From NCBI RefSeq assembly GCF_025698545.1, contig NC_068570.1, forward strand, positions 992,001 through 1,056,000: a stretch of 64,000 nt of DNA. The letters are read 5' to 3'. The position numbers and the translations under genes are program-made. The notes beneath the pieces are model-generated. The model saw only the letters and a list, made by a program, of their open reading frames with translations, was not told the origin of the DNA and made no database searches. The stretch comes from Gossypium raimondii. Lineage: Eukaryota > Streptophyta > Magnoliopsida > Malvales > Malvaceae. Below, one piece after another: positions 24,256 to 35,628 of this stretch. Positions within the stretch are counted from its first letter, which is position 1. Each line of letters opens with the position of its first letter.

Positions 24256-25100
24256 GTCCTATCTCTCTTAAAATTTCACAACCAGCAAAGTAGCAATTGG
24301 TAACTAAGGAGCCAACTATGGATATTCAAAGACAAAGAAAGAAACAATTTCACATAAATTCGGATCAGCCCGAAAGAGTAAACAAAGGAAAGCTACTGTT
24401 CCAGTTAGGGTTAGCAATGGGTTGGATTGACTTGAGCTGGCATGCATACTTGCATATGAACCAAACTTTTGACTATGGCAATAAAGTATGTGGAAAAAAA
24501 TGAATGGAAGTGGGAACCATTGAAAATAATGCATATGCGTGTAGGACCAAGTGTCAAGAATTAATAAAATCCTTTAAAAGATATAAGATGGTGAATGCAA
24601 TTGCCAACAAAGTGCAACATTTAATATTAAGTTGATAAGTTCAATGATAGAGCAAATTAAAATATTTTTCATATTTTATTATTTTAAAATTTTAAATATA
24701 ATTTTTATTATTTTAAAGGGTTAAATGGGTAAACTTATATATGAAAAGGATTGAATTGTAAATTTCAAGGTCCTTACTTTACCCTCAAATTTGCTTCTGA
24801 ATATTATCTTGGATTTTATAAATATCTTGTAAAATTTTATTAATATCTATCAATGGAATGAACAGCAAAGAGAAGAATATACATTAAAAAGTACAACTTG
24901 TATAAAAGCTTATCTTGTGTTGATTTTAACTCAAAATATAGGGTGAATTCTTTCAATTTATTAAAATTTGAGATTTAATCTAGTTTAAAAGTTATTAATT
25001 TTATTTTTAAATTAAAAATTTAATTTAATGATGGATATAATTAGTATTTTTTATTAAATATCATATATTTTTTCATAAAAATAACATAATCAATGTAGTA
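24256..25100. other. NLR promoter and spacer, unit 2
   Basis: It closely matches 15615-16466. At about 25100 it ends at coiled-coil coding sequence of stub E instead of rps9 sequence. The joint shows a short shared 'aactta'. No gene was seen. Confidence 0.7.
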
Positions 25101-25510
25101 AACTTACATTTCTCCCCAGCAATGGCATCTAATTTCTCCCTTACATTCTTAAACTTACGTGCCATATCTAAGCGAAACAAGAGCGGATTCCGCAAAGAAA
25201 AGAAGGTGGTTACCTGGCTTCTTGCATCCGTATGCAGGCTACGACTTAGAGCTTCGGTGTTGAAATCTTCAAGCACAACTTCCAGATCGTAAGCTGCTAG
25301 TTTGAGCTTCCCAAGCCAGTTCTTGATAGCTTCACTCTTCCATTGCTTCTCCTCTGCATCTTGGAGCACAGCTTGGATTGTAGTAAGCGTACTTTCAAGA
25401 CTCGCAACTTCTGTTTTGAGGCTCCCAGGAAGTTCCAGTTCTTTCAAGGACCACGACTTCAAGCTGTCCAACATGGTATCGACAAGGGGTGAAAGAAATG
25501 CCTCTGCCAT
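25101..25510 (-). pseudogene. NLR stub E: coiled-coil domain only
   Basis: It has an intact start (MAEAFLSPLVDTMLDSLKSW) and a full Rx-type coiled coil up to AIAGEKCKF, about 137 residues. Homology stops at 25100 and the frame runs eight or so residues into spacer DNA before a stop (145 aa in total). About 300 bases upstream match the promoter regions of B and D, so transcription is possible. It lacks NB-ARC and LRRs. It is either a dead remnant at the edge of the duplication or a CC-only protein; nothing here decides which. Confidence 0.8.
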
Positions 25511-26888
25511 GTCCTCTCTCTCTTAAAATTTCACAACCAGGAAAGTAGCAATTGGTAACTAAGGAACCAACTATGGATATTCAAAGACAAAGAAAGAAAC
25601 AATTTCACATAAATTTGGATCAGCCTGAACGAGTAAACAAAGAAAAGCCACTGTTTCCAGTTAGTGTTAACAATGGATTGGACGACTTGAGCTTGTATGC
25701 ATAATTGCATATGAACCAAACTTCTGACTAAAGCAATAAAGTATGTGGAAAGAATGAAAGAAAGCAGAAAGCATTGAAAATAATGGATATGCGTGTAGGA
25801 CCAAGTGTCAAGAAGTTTCAAGGAAAGAAATATGATTCCAACTTGAGAGTTACAACAAGAATTAATTTTCATGAATGTACATTTAGTTATACAAAATGCA
25901 TTCACAATTACCAAAAATAATGGGTGATGGGTGAAAAATAACTAAAGAAAATAAGTTTTGAATGCGAGCAGAAGAAAATAGAAGAAATTTTTTAAAAAAT
26001 TACATTCAATTATGCAAAAGTTTTTGTTTAAATTTGATCTCTCTATGGTCTGATTGATTCGGGTCGGAACCTAACAAAATTCTAAGCTCATTTGATAAGT
26101 TCGGATCCAGTCCGACCTAAAAATCCGGTCTAAATTTTTACCCAAATCCAATCCGGATTATAGATGCTAAACTCGGACCCGGCTTGGCTTGTATTAATTT
26201 TTTATATTTTAATTTTTTATATAAAAATATAATACATTAAAAACACTAAAAACTTAAAATAAATGCTTCTCAACAAATTAAAAATAAATTTTTAAAAAAA
26301 TCTTTATACTTAAATAACAGCAGCAAAACAGCATTTTTTTTTTTGCAAATTCGAGTTAAATCTAGGCAAAAAAACCTTACCGAAGACCTGGTCTATAGGC
26401 CCATTTTTTTAAGCTCATTTTTCTGGTTTATATTTTTTGCCTAACCCACTTTCCATGTGGATCTTTTCTATTCGTACAACTTACACCAATTAAAAGTTCT
26501 TATTCTTATTTTTTTATTGTTTTATTGTTTTATTTTTTCACAAAATAATTTTAGAATATCAGAGACTTACAAACCAAAATTTAAAATATATATTTTTTAC
26601 TTATCGATATATTGATCTACCATACATATAGTTAAATTACGGCTTGAACCTGAGCTTAAATAAACTTTGACAGCCCAATTTAAATCAAGAAAGCCCAATA
26701 ATAAAGAGTGTTCAGGAACACAAACAAGTTAGCAGCTGATTATAGATTCAGAGAGTTTTAAAGTTCCTGACTTTCAGCGCCAGTGATTTTGATCTCAAAA
26801 TCCTTAGACCCCCCTAAACCCCAATTCCCAATTTAATTCAAATCTCTTGAAATTTTCTTTTCAATTTTCAATCATCATTCCTCGTCAA
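25511..26888. other. Intergenic DNA between NLR stub E and the TOD1-like gene
   Basis: 25511-25815 is NLR promoter homology. At about 26040-26470 there is a diverged repeat ('gggtcggaacc...aatccggattatagatgctaaactcgg'), possibly an old relative of the GC-rich element at 56985. The 5' leader of the TOD1-like gene precedes 26889. No gene was seen. Confidence 0.55.
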
Positions 26889-29841
26889 ATGTCCTCTTCA
26901 ATCTTCAACAACAACAGCATTTCAATCTCGGTTTCAGATGACGATCCCGATGAGCAGGGTCGAATGCGGGTTCGGGTCCGACGGAAACGAAAGAAACATG
27001 GCGACCAGCGTGGCCAGACGGAGTGCACTCAGCTACTCATTCGTTGGTTCGTCAAGTATTGGATACTCCTCGTTTTCCTCCCGGCCGCCGCCCTTCTGAT
27101 TTTCGAGGCCACCAGGATCGGTAAAAAGCCCGGTTTGGCTGTCAACTCGGGAGTTAATGAAATGAAGAAACCCGGTTCGTTGGGTAACAAAGAACCGATA
27201 AGTAAAGTTAAGGAACTAAGCAATTTGAACCGGTTAGATCCAACCACTCATGTTGTCGGTGGTGTTAGAGAACGTGAGTAGAATATCAATCAATTGATAT
27301 CCCACTTTTTTTCAGCTTTATTTATAATGAAATGTGAAATCTTTTCATTTTTTGTGTCCAAAATTGTTACCAAAGTAGGATATGTGTGTGTGTGTGTGTG
27401 TGTAGGTCAATGAATGAATGAATGCCAATGTTTTTGGAATCTATCAGGTTGCTTGAAGCTTCTACCAGCTGAGGAACTTGAGCATGTGGAGCTTCCTTTG
27501 ACTGAAGAATCAAGTAGTAATCTTGTTAAAAGACTAGTGTACCTATCGGATCAAGGAAGTCCATACGGTGCCGGGGATTCTACCGACTCTTGGCAGCGTA
27601 TTAACGACACACGATTTAATCTATTCACCGGACATCAAACCATGGATGAGAGAGAGAAAAGTTTTAAGGTTTTGATGTTAAACTTGCAAAAATATGGCCT
27701 TTTTTCTATTTCCCAATGTTTAGATTATGCTTATATCTGTATGGAAATTGTTTGGTCAGGTGAATGAGACTGCCGTTATACATTGTGGTTTTTATAGTGA
27801 AAATGGTGGTTTTAAAATATCTGATGAAGACAAAAGTTATATGCAAAGTTGCAAAGTTGCGGTTTCTACTTGTGCGTTTGGTGGTGGAGATGATCTTTAT
27901 CAACCTATAGGAATGTCAGAGGCATCACTTAAAAAGGTGAGATCGTAAATGATGCTGAAGACTTACTTTCGGGATTAGATGTTCAAGATTTTGAATCTTT
28001 GCTTAACTTGTGCTCTTTGTTGGTAGGTTTGCTATGTTGCATTTTGGGATGAAATTACACTTGCGGCACAAGAATTACAGGGCAATAAGATTGGTGACGA
28101 TCGATTTATAGGGAAATGGCGTATTGTGATTGTGAAAAACCTTCCTTTCGTAGACCAAAGGTTGAATGGGAAAATTCCCAAGGTACGATTCATATATAGT
28201 GTAGATAAACAGGGAAATAATAGATTTTTTTTACTTTTCAATATCTTCTGTTGGAAACTTTAGATCATTATATTCATATATACATGCAGTCAGTAGTTTA
28301 AAATTAATTTTGACCTCAAATTTCATAGACGGTCTTAGAGAAAGTATGATCAGCCTACATCATGTAATGGCTGTTTTCTTCACCATTGTTTACTTTGATC
28401 CTTTGCATCTTTAATCTATACATATGCTGAGAATTTTCATGAAAATCATATTAACGAGTTTTTGGCTATCAGATGTTGCCGCATCGGCTCTTTCCTCATG
28501 CAAAGTATTCTATATGGGTAGACTCAAAATCCCAATTCAGGAGGGATCCTTTAGGTGTGATAGAAGCACTTCTTTTGCGTACGAATTCTGTGCTTGCCAT
28601 TTCAGAGCATGGAGCTCGTAGTAGTGTCTATGACGAGGCAAAGGCTGTTGTCAGGAAACACAAAGCCACACCAGAAGAAGTTGAGGTGCAAATTACTCAG
28701 TATCGTAAGGATGGTCTTCCTGCAGACAAGAGATTTAATGGAAGGAAAGGTATTCTTCTGTCTTCTCGTTCTTAGTTGTGTAAAAGATACAACATCAAGT
28801 AACCATTAGTATATTAGATGTCAATGGTGGAGTGATGATGCACAACTGGCATTCCTTCATAATTTCAGTCCATAAGTAATATAGGGTAAAAGTACCATGG
28901 AAGTCCTTGTATTGGAAGTCGAATTGCATTTTGCCCCTTTTACTAAAAAAATAAGCAAATTAGTCTTTGTACATTAGATAAAAAAGTAAACTGGTTCTTC
29001 TGTTAAAAATTTCATTCATTTTTACTATTAAAAGTTGGTCTCTATACGTCAGCATGAGGTACACGTGGCGTGCTTCATGTAACTGTTTGGTCATTCCGTC
29101 TACTATACCAGTTTTTAATATTAGAAATGGATTAAATTTTTAATAAAAAGGATCAATTAGCTCTTTGATCTAACGGTTAGGGGCTAATTTGCCCCTTTTT
29201 GAGAAAATGAGGCAAAATGCAATTTGACTCCTAGTACGGGGGCTTCCATGTTATTTTTACCGCAGTATAGCTTTCATTATTCAATCACCACTCTAGTTGA
29301 CATTGTTGAGTCCAGCACCACTCTCGGTGTTCAAGGGTTGCAAATTTGTTATGCATATCTAACTTTTATCCATGCTCCATTCCAAGGGTTGATAAAATTG
29401 GGTCTTGCCTAAGGCTCTGCACCCTGGTTGAGCATGGTGGCATGAGCTATGGACCGACCTCAAACGTGAGTGAGGCCAGTAATTGGAAGGAAGCCACTAG
29501 ACCATTATGACCTTTTTCTTATGTGAAGAAATATAATTGCTTGGATCCCGTCTAGATGACTGCAAATGATATTCCTTTTGCTATATTTTTGTTTCTTTCC
29601 ATATGCAGCTCTAAATGAAGCCTCTGTCATTGTGAGGGAGCATACAACTCTGACAAATATGCTAATGTGCCTATGGTTTAACGAGGTTGTTCGTTTCACT
29701 TCGAGGGATCAATTAAGCTTTCCATATGTTCTCTGGCGGTTGAAAGTGGTTAAGAACATCAATACATTCCCTGTCTGCACACGCAAAGATCTTGTTAATA
29801 GCATGGGCCACATACGCAAAGCCAAGCCTTTGACAAATTGA
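26889..29841 (+). CDS. TOD1: TOD1/MUCI70-type (DUF616) membrane protein, six exons
   Basis: The gene reads as join(26889..27273,27448..27668,27760..27936,28027..28182,28473..28749,29609..29841), 482 aa, all joints GT/AG and in frame. The start is the ATG at 26889; the frame extends upstream only to a non-ATG codon. A basic stretch (RVRVRRKRKKH) precedes one membrane anchor (WILLVFLPAAALLIFEA, about 58-74), giving a type II Golgi/endomembrane topology. Then come LDPTTHVVGGVRERCLKLL, ETAVIHCGFYSENGGFKIS, VSTCAFGGGDDLYQPIGMS, CYVAFWDE, KYSIWVDSKSQ and LAISEHGARSSVYDEAKAV, the DUF616 core. Arabidopsis TOD1 was described as an alkaline ceramidase acting in turgor control; the domain is now also grouped with glycosyltransferase-like MUCI70. 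Activity is therefore uncertain, and the symbol means 'TOD1-like'. Intron 1 has a (GT)n run, intron 5 a foldback element. Confidence 0.9.
27382..27404. repeat. (GT)n microsatellite in intron 1 of the TOD1-like gene
   Basis: About eleven GT units immediately precede the branch/acceptor region of intron 1, followed by a short (ATGA)n run. Confidence 0.85.
28884..29261. mobile_element. Foldback MITE, family A, in intron 5 of the TOD1-like gene
   Basis: The left end reads GGTAAAAGTACCATGGAAG; the right end, reverse-complemented, reads GGTAAAAATAACATGGAAG. The arms continue inward (GCATTTTGCCCCTTTTACT and its inverse). It is about 380 bases long and non-coding. Confidence 0.75.
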
Positions 29842-30170
29842 TTTTAGCTTTTGCTATTCTCTTAGCCTTGCTGATCACTGGTAGAATATCATTAGCAAAC
29901 TTGAGCTAGACAAATTCTATATTTCATTTCAAATTTAACCAAGATAACTACTAATTGCTCTGAGATCTGGATATGCAGGTCAGTAATGTTCTCTGCAGTC
30001 TGTTGGAACCATCAAAAAGCAAAAAAAGAGAGATAAATTCTATACTTCGTACAGTATGATCAGCAATTCACTGACATCTAATCTGATTTTTATGATTATT
30101 TTTTCCCATTCTTTTTACTATTTTGACATTAATATTGTCATTTTCTTGGGATCCTTGAGTTCTATCTGTG

Positions 30171-30204
<34 letters not shown>

Positions 30205-30524
30205 TTTCGTCATAGCTCATTTCAAGACAATATGATATAATCTTATATATGTTGTAGTATATATCATCTAGCCAATGATGTAATGACAAATGACTTGTGT
30301 TGTTTAAGTTCTTGTTTACAATAGGTCTCAACTTCAAATCGGGACAACCCCGTACACCTTTATCAAAATAAATATATGCTACAGTGAATCAAAATCAAAG
30401 AAATATATAATCCATAAAATTGATTATTAAATAGAGATTCCTTTACAATGAATCACATATTGCCCCCTACCCATGATTTTAATAGAAGGGGGTAAAAATC
30501 AACCACAAGTTGGTGTTGGCTAAC

Positions 30525-30565
<41 letters not shown>

Positions 30566-30662
30566 TACTTATAAATGAATTATGATCAAAAGAATAAAAG
30601 GTATATTTTTTTTTCTTCTGTGAATGTATGATCAGTATATATAGTATACGTGGGGTGCCAAT
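29842..30662. other. Convergent intergenic region with microsatellites
   Basis: It lies between the 3' ends of the TOD1-like and UPF0114 genes. It holds (TA)n at about 30173-30201 and a (CT)n/(TA)n compound run at about 30526-30565. No gene was seen. Confidence 0.7.
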
Positions 30663-33108
30663 CTAATCTCCCATGCTGGTGCCGACTGAAAGCTTGGACA
30701 GAAGGAATATACAAGCTGAGGAAACAAATACTGAAGCAGCAAAGCAGGCAAGGTCCAAGCTTGTAACAATTGGTATGCCCTTGAATTTCTCCAAAACTCC
30801 AACTTGAAGTATCATCAAGATGGCATGCCCAATTTTTGACTTTGCTTGTGAAATTGATTTCATTTCAACCCAAGCTGGGAGTGTCTGAAAAAATAGATCA
30901 TGTAAAAATGTTTAATTTTACTAGAAGTTCGCGAACTGTGGTCAAATCCTAAATAAGGTTCTCCGGTGGGAGTGAAAATTGGGAAAGATAGTTAGTTTCC
31001 TTGATCATTTGAGGGTATCTAGGGGGTTCGGATAATGATAGCTTACCATGTATAGGGTTGTATAAGTTATGAGGGATGTGAGTAAAAGTATTATGGAAGT
31101 TCTTATATTAGGAGTCAGATTGTATTTTGTCATTTTTACTCAAAACATGGACGAATTAATCCTTGATGCTAGATCAAGAAATAGATTGGTCCTTTGTATT
31201 AAAAATTCTATCCATTCCTATAGTTAAAAATTGGCGTGTATGATGAAATAACCAGATGGTGACATGTGGTGTGCCATGTGTATTTCATGCTAACGTACAA
31301 GGATCAATTCTTAACAATATAAATGGATAAAATTTTTAATAGAAGTATCAATTTGCTCTTTGATCTGATTTATATGGACTAATTTGATATTTTTTGAGTA
31401 AAGAGGGCAAAGTGCGATCTAATTTCTAATATAGGGGCTAGATATTTGTGTAACATGTAGGCAATCAACTTTAGTATTAAATGTCCGTTTGGGTTTGACA
31501 CGAATTACTAAATTTGTTCTATAATTTGGGGGCGTGGTGCAATTAACCCGAAAAACGTATAGAAGAAAGTACCTTCCAATGGAAGAGACCAAACAAATTA
31601 GATCTTGGAAGTGGAGCACCTCCTTTCGAAGTCTTGGAACCCACAAACATGATGTAAAGCCCCATCCCAAAAATAAGCATGGCGGTTCCAACCAAGAACA
31701 TATCTGCAAAAAAATTCAACAAAAATGTATATAAATAATGAAATATATATATATGTATAGAGAGAGACAATATATGTATGTTATTGGTAAAAGAGAGATA
31801 CCGATGGCTTCGATTAGAAGGTGGATGATATGTTCTTGATCCAACTTTTTTGATAATAAGCTATGGAAATACTGTAAATATGACTCCACAATGAGAAAGC
31901 TTCCCTGCAAAATTGATCGTCATTTTTCACAATGAAAACACCATTCTACATAAAAACTAGGGTAGGTCTAATTATGGATTTAGCCCTTCTGCTATACTTA
32001 AGTTGAGGATTTAACCCTTTTAGATTAATTACTTATAATATTATTAGCAGGTCCAGATTAAAAATAGTGGTAGTTAAAATGGTGACGTGAATCTTTTTTC
32101 TATTGTGAGTCGGAGCCATGTGAAAATCTAGTCTAACTATGATAGATGTCTAAAAAATGCTTAAGGTTATTTACAAAAAAAAAAAAGCTTCACATCATCT
32201 CCTTAACAGTAGTAACTATTGGTATTAATGATTTCTACCTACTAATATTATTATAATATTAAAGGATTAATATAACTTTAGCCCCTGAACTTGGTAATTA
32301 AGTTCACTTTGGTACTTATATTTTTATTTACTTTAGTATTTGAACTTGAAAACCAAGTCCATTTTGGTCATTGAACTTGGATTCCATAAAAAATTAATGA
32401 TGTGGCACTCTAAGATTGTGCCACATCATCAAACATTTACATTTATCAAGGACTAAAGAAGACCTAATTGCCAAGTTTAGGTGCTAAAGTAGACAAAAAA
32501 AAAAGTACATGTGCCAAAATGGACCTAAATATCAAGATCAAGGACTCGAAATTATATTAACCCAAAAGTAAAAGATCCAAATCATATCAAACTATCAACA
32601 TAGTAAAGGGGCTAAAAGTATAATTAGGCCCAAAGAGACCTTAAACCTTGAAAGCATGTAATGTAATAATTATTACCTCCATGAAACACAATATAGATCC
32701 AAGCAAAGATCCCACAACAGCAAACATGGTGAAGAATCTACAATTAAGGATACCATTTTCAATGACCATTTGAACATGAAATCTCCAAGGTCTTAGTTTC
32801 AACACCGGCTTTATAACCATCTCACGCATGCCATTCACAGCCTTCACCATGAAAGAAGTCAACTCTCTCCCCCAATCAGCTCTCTTTATGTCGGCTGCCG
32901 TTTCCACCGTCGTAGTGCCCGCCGAAGACTTGAAAACCGCCGGCGGTTTCCTCTCATTATTCCCACAAATTTTCTTATTATCAACTCTTCCCTTGCTTGT
33001 TGTGTACCTCATGGTTTTCACCGGCGATGAAGGCCATGAAGAAGAAGAGAAAACATGACCGAATGGCTTGTTTGATGTACGGAACAATCTATTGGTGGCG
33101 GTAGCCAT
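30663..33108 (-). CDS. UPF0114 (YqhA-like) membrane protein, four exons
   Basis: The gene reads as complement(join(30663..30884,31573..31703,31802..31904,32677..33108)), 295 aa, all joints GT/AG and in frame. Residues 1 to about 70 are Ser/Arg/Lys-rich and look like an organelle transit peptide. Four hydrophobic segments follow: FFTMFAVVGSLLGSILCFME (about 125-144), DMFLVGTAMLIFGMGLYIMF (about 179-198), IGHAILMILQVGVLE (about 238-252) and LACFAASVFVSSACIFLLS (about 266-284). FLVGTAMLIFGMGLY is the hallmark of UPF0114. The plant branch (At4g19390-like, from memory) has no known function, so none is given. Family A and B foldback elements sit in introns 3 and 1. Sequence like the end of exon 1 recurs in an intron of the next gene (37.2-37.7 kb). 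Confidence 0.88.
31080..31452. mobile_element. Foldback MITE, family A, in intron 3 of the UPF0114 gene
   Basis: The left end AGTAAAAGTATTATGGAAG and the right end (AAAGTGCGATCTAATTTCTA, then TAGGGGC) match the family consensus in inverted order. Confidence 0.6.
32264..32561. mobile_element. Foldback MITE, family B, in intron 1 of the UPF0114 gene
   Basis: The left end GGATTAATATAACTTTAGCC faces the right end, reverse-complemented GGGTTAATATAATTTCGAGT. The centre is a 10-bp perfect stem, GATGTGGCAC ... GTGCCACATC, around 32398-32426. About 300 bases, non-coding. Confidence 0.7.
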
Positions 33109-33359
33109 TGTTAGCTTTTGATGAAGGTATTATGTGTGGGAATGGTGGTGGTGGGTTCTGTTCATTTTATATAGCATGTAATTTGAACAAGAAGATTCGT
33201 AGTATATTAGTTGCTATTTGTCGGTATTTGGGGAGGGTAGCCTTTCTGCACTTTTATTCTTGGAGAGGGGGGTTTTGAATTGCGTGTATCAAGATGTTGG
33301 ACGGAATGGGTCAAATTTTTATTTTGGTCCTTTTACTATGCTTAATTTTGGGTTTACTT

Positions 33360-33659
33360 CAGTAAAAGTACTATGAAAACCTCTATACAAGAAGTCATAT
33401 TACAATTTACTCCCTTTACACAACAAATGAGCAAATTAGTCATTTTTGTTAAAAATTTCATCTGCTTTTATTGTTGAAACTAGTGTGGCTAGCGACATAC
33501 AAGGATTAGTTTTTAATAGGCAAAATGGATGGAATTTTTACAGAATGATCAGTTTGCTCTTTGATCTAACGTATAGGGATGAATTTGCCTATTTTTTTAG
33601 TAAAAGGGGCAAAATGCAATCTTGCTCTTAGTATAAGGGACTCCATGATGCTTTTACTG
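33360..33659. mobile_element. Foldback MITE, family A
   Basis: AGTAAAAGTACTATGAAAAC at the left faces CTCCATGATGCTTTTACTG at the right. The flanks GTTTACTTC and ATTTAGTTA resemble an imperfect 9-bp target duplication. It lies just upstream of the UPF0114 gene. Confidence 0.65.
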
Positions 33660-34129
33660 ATTTAGTTACTATATTTTAATTATCTAATTTTTTATAATTT
33701 CATAAGTTAGTTTTGATAGTTAATACAGTGAATTGTTCTAATTGAAATGTCGGCATGTTAAAAGGGAACTTGCTCGTAAAACATGAAGAATAACAGATTA
33801 GATTCGTAGAAGTTTGTATGAAGAAACACTTATGATACCATAACTTGTCTTATCAAGCATATTATCCCATTTTAAAATTGGTTTATTTTGTAGTAGCAAA
33901 TGCTCTTCACAATGAAGGTTTCAATGAAACGAGTTCATTCATTAGTTAAATCATAGTAAATGAGAGAACTACTCTAAAATAACTAAAACCTCGAGCGCTC
34001 AAGGATAGAATTATATAATAAAAGATCAATTTGTCATATAACTATTGCATTGAAAGATATTGAATTTGAACCAATTGGCTATATATATTATACGCCCAAA
34101 ACGGATGGCTAGGATGGCAACGAAAATGA

Positions 34130-34640
34130 GGTTGGCATATAGAGCCAGAGCTAGGGGGCAAGTAAGGAAATTGTCCCTCCTTCAAATCTTATGAAATACG
34201 GACCGATAATATGCCCTAAACGAAAACACTTAGGTGCAAACTTCTGGGTCTGTTACTGAAAACAAAGAAAGAAAGGAGAAGAATTTGGGGCTTCTGGGTT
34301 GAAACTTCAGTATGTTACAGAAAACAAAGAAAGTAGATAAAGGCGAAGCAAGAAATTGGGGTTACTGGCCGAAGGCGAAGCAAGCAATGAAGGAGATAAA
34401 GGAGAGACAAACCCAGGAAACAGAGGGCAAATTAGGGTGTGAAACTAAAACGGATGTAAACTGAGGAGGAGCCAGGGATTAGAAAACAGAGATTTTTGGG
34501 GATTAGGGCCGTAACGTATTAGGGGTGTATTAGTCAATACATTGAACCAAACAACTGCTTAAGAGGGGCTTAAGTGGGGCCCACGGATTAGGGGTGTATT
34601 GGCTAATCCAATACACCCAACCAAACATAGTGTAATATTG
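34130..34640. repeat. Unclassified repeat with strong hairpins at one end
   Basis: It is purine-rich ('aaacaaagaaagaaagg', 'aaggcgaagcaagcaa'), with internal near-repeats. It ends in a perfect hairpin, GGGTGTATTGG-CTAAT-CCAATACACCC (34592-34618), preceded by a weaker cousin at about 34523-34540 (TGTATT-AGTC-AATACA). It is probably a non-autonomous DNA transposon; superfamily not determined. Confidence 0.45.
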
Positions 34641-35184
34641 CTCAATCAAGGAAAGCAACACAAAGAACGAAGAAAGAAGCAAAATTTTAACTAAAATAGT
34701 TAACTGTATTAATTATTTGGACTAACTAATGATATTATAAAAGCAAAAAAGTTAAATTATATAAAATTAAAGCACAAAGACTAAATTCCAAATTTAAATA
34801 AAGTAGAAGGACTAAAATCAAATTTTGACCATAAGAAATCTATATTACATCACGTGGCGATTTTCAATTTTCTCTTGCCGTGGGCTCAGATTAACTGTGA
34901 GCCAAACACGTGTCAGCCCCTAAATTTCGGAGTATTTTATTTATTTATTTTATTTTTCATATGCATAGAACAAAAGGGCTGGCTGCTTACCATTGCCGAG
35001 GAAATTGGAGGTTAAGTCGACGGAAAATAATCGGCGGCAACACGTGTTGATTAGTGATTGGTGTTTTGACCATTTACTTCCAACTTTGTCTGTAATGAAA
35101 ATCGTGGGAATTAATTACCACCGTTGTTTGAAGAGGATATTTATTTATTTCACATAAAAAAAAGAGAGATATTTATTTCTTGTT

Positions 35185-35185
<1 letters not shown>

Positions 35186-35216
<31 letters not shown>
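35186..35216. repeat. (AAT)n microsatellite
   Basis: About ten AAT units. Confidence 0.9.
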
Positions 35217-35219
<3 letters not shown>

Positions 35220-35299
35220 GACAGCTGTTTTATACGAAACATCTTAGATTCTGTCGTGATGTTAAAAGGATTTTTCCAAGATTTTTAAGGAAATTATTT

Positions 35300-35628
35300 A
35301 TTTTTTAATGTCCTTTTAACTTTAAAAATTGAGTAAATTAGTCTATATATGTTAAATTAAAGAGTAAATTAATTTTTTGTTAAAATTTTATTCATTTTAT
35401 TGATAAAAATTAACATGATTGATAGAATAACAAGACAATGACACCTAACGTGTAACTCATGTTGATATACAAAGACCAATTTTAATAGTAGAAATTGATG
35501 AAACTTTTAATAGAATGACTAATTTACACTTTGATCTAACATACAGAAACTAATATACCCATTTTTTAGTAGAAAGGGATAAAATACATTCTGACTCCGT
35601 ATAAGAACCTCCATAGTAGTTTTACCTA
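35300..35628. mobile_element. Foldback MITE, family A
   Basis: The right end (AAAATACATTCTGACTCCGT, then CCTCCATAGTAGTTTTACC) is typical. The left end is diverged. Confidence 0.5.

Larger units (their letters stand above)
16467..25100. repeat. Tandem segmental duplication, unit 2 (~8.6 kb)
   Basis: Same block order as 7753-16466: rps9 fragment (16467-17326), NLR fragment C (17836-20247), spacer, full-length NLR D (20930-24255), promoter spacer (24256-25100). It ends where the spacer runs into the coiled-coil coding sequence of NLR stub E. Both unit ends fall at the same spacer position ('aataacataatca...tagtaaa'). Confidence 0.8.

Noticed and set aside
26847-26888. An upstream extension of the TOD1-like protein (KFSFQFSIII...)
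   Set aside because: The codon at 26847 is TTG, not ATG. The first ATG in frame is at 26889 and leads straight into the conserved N-terminal region.
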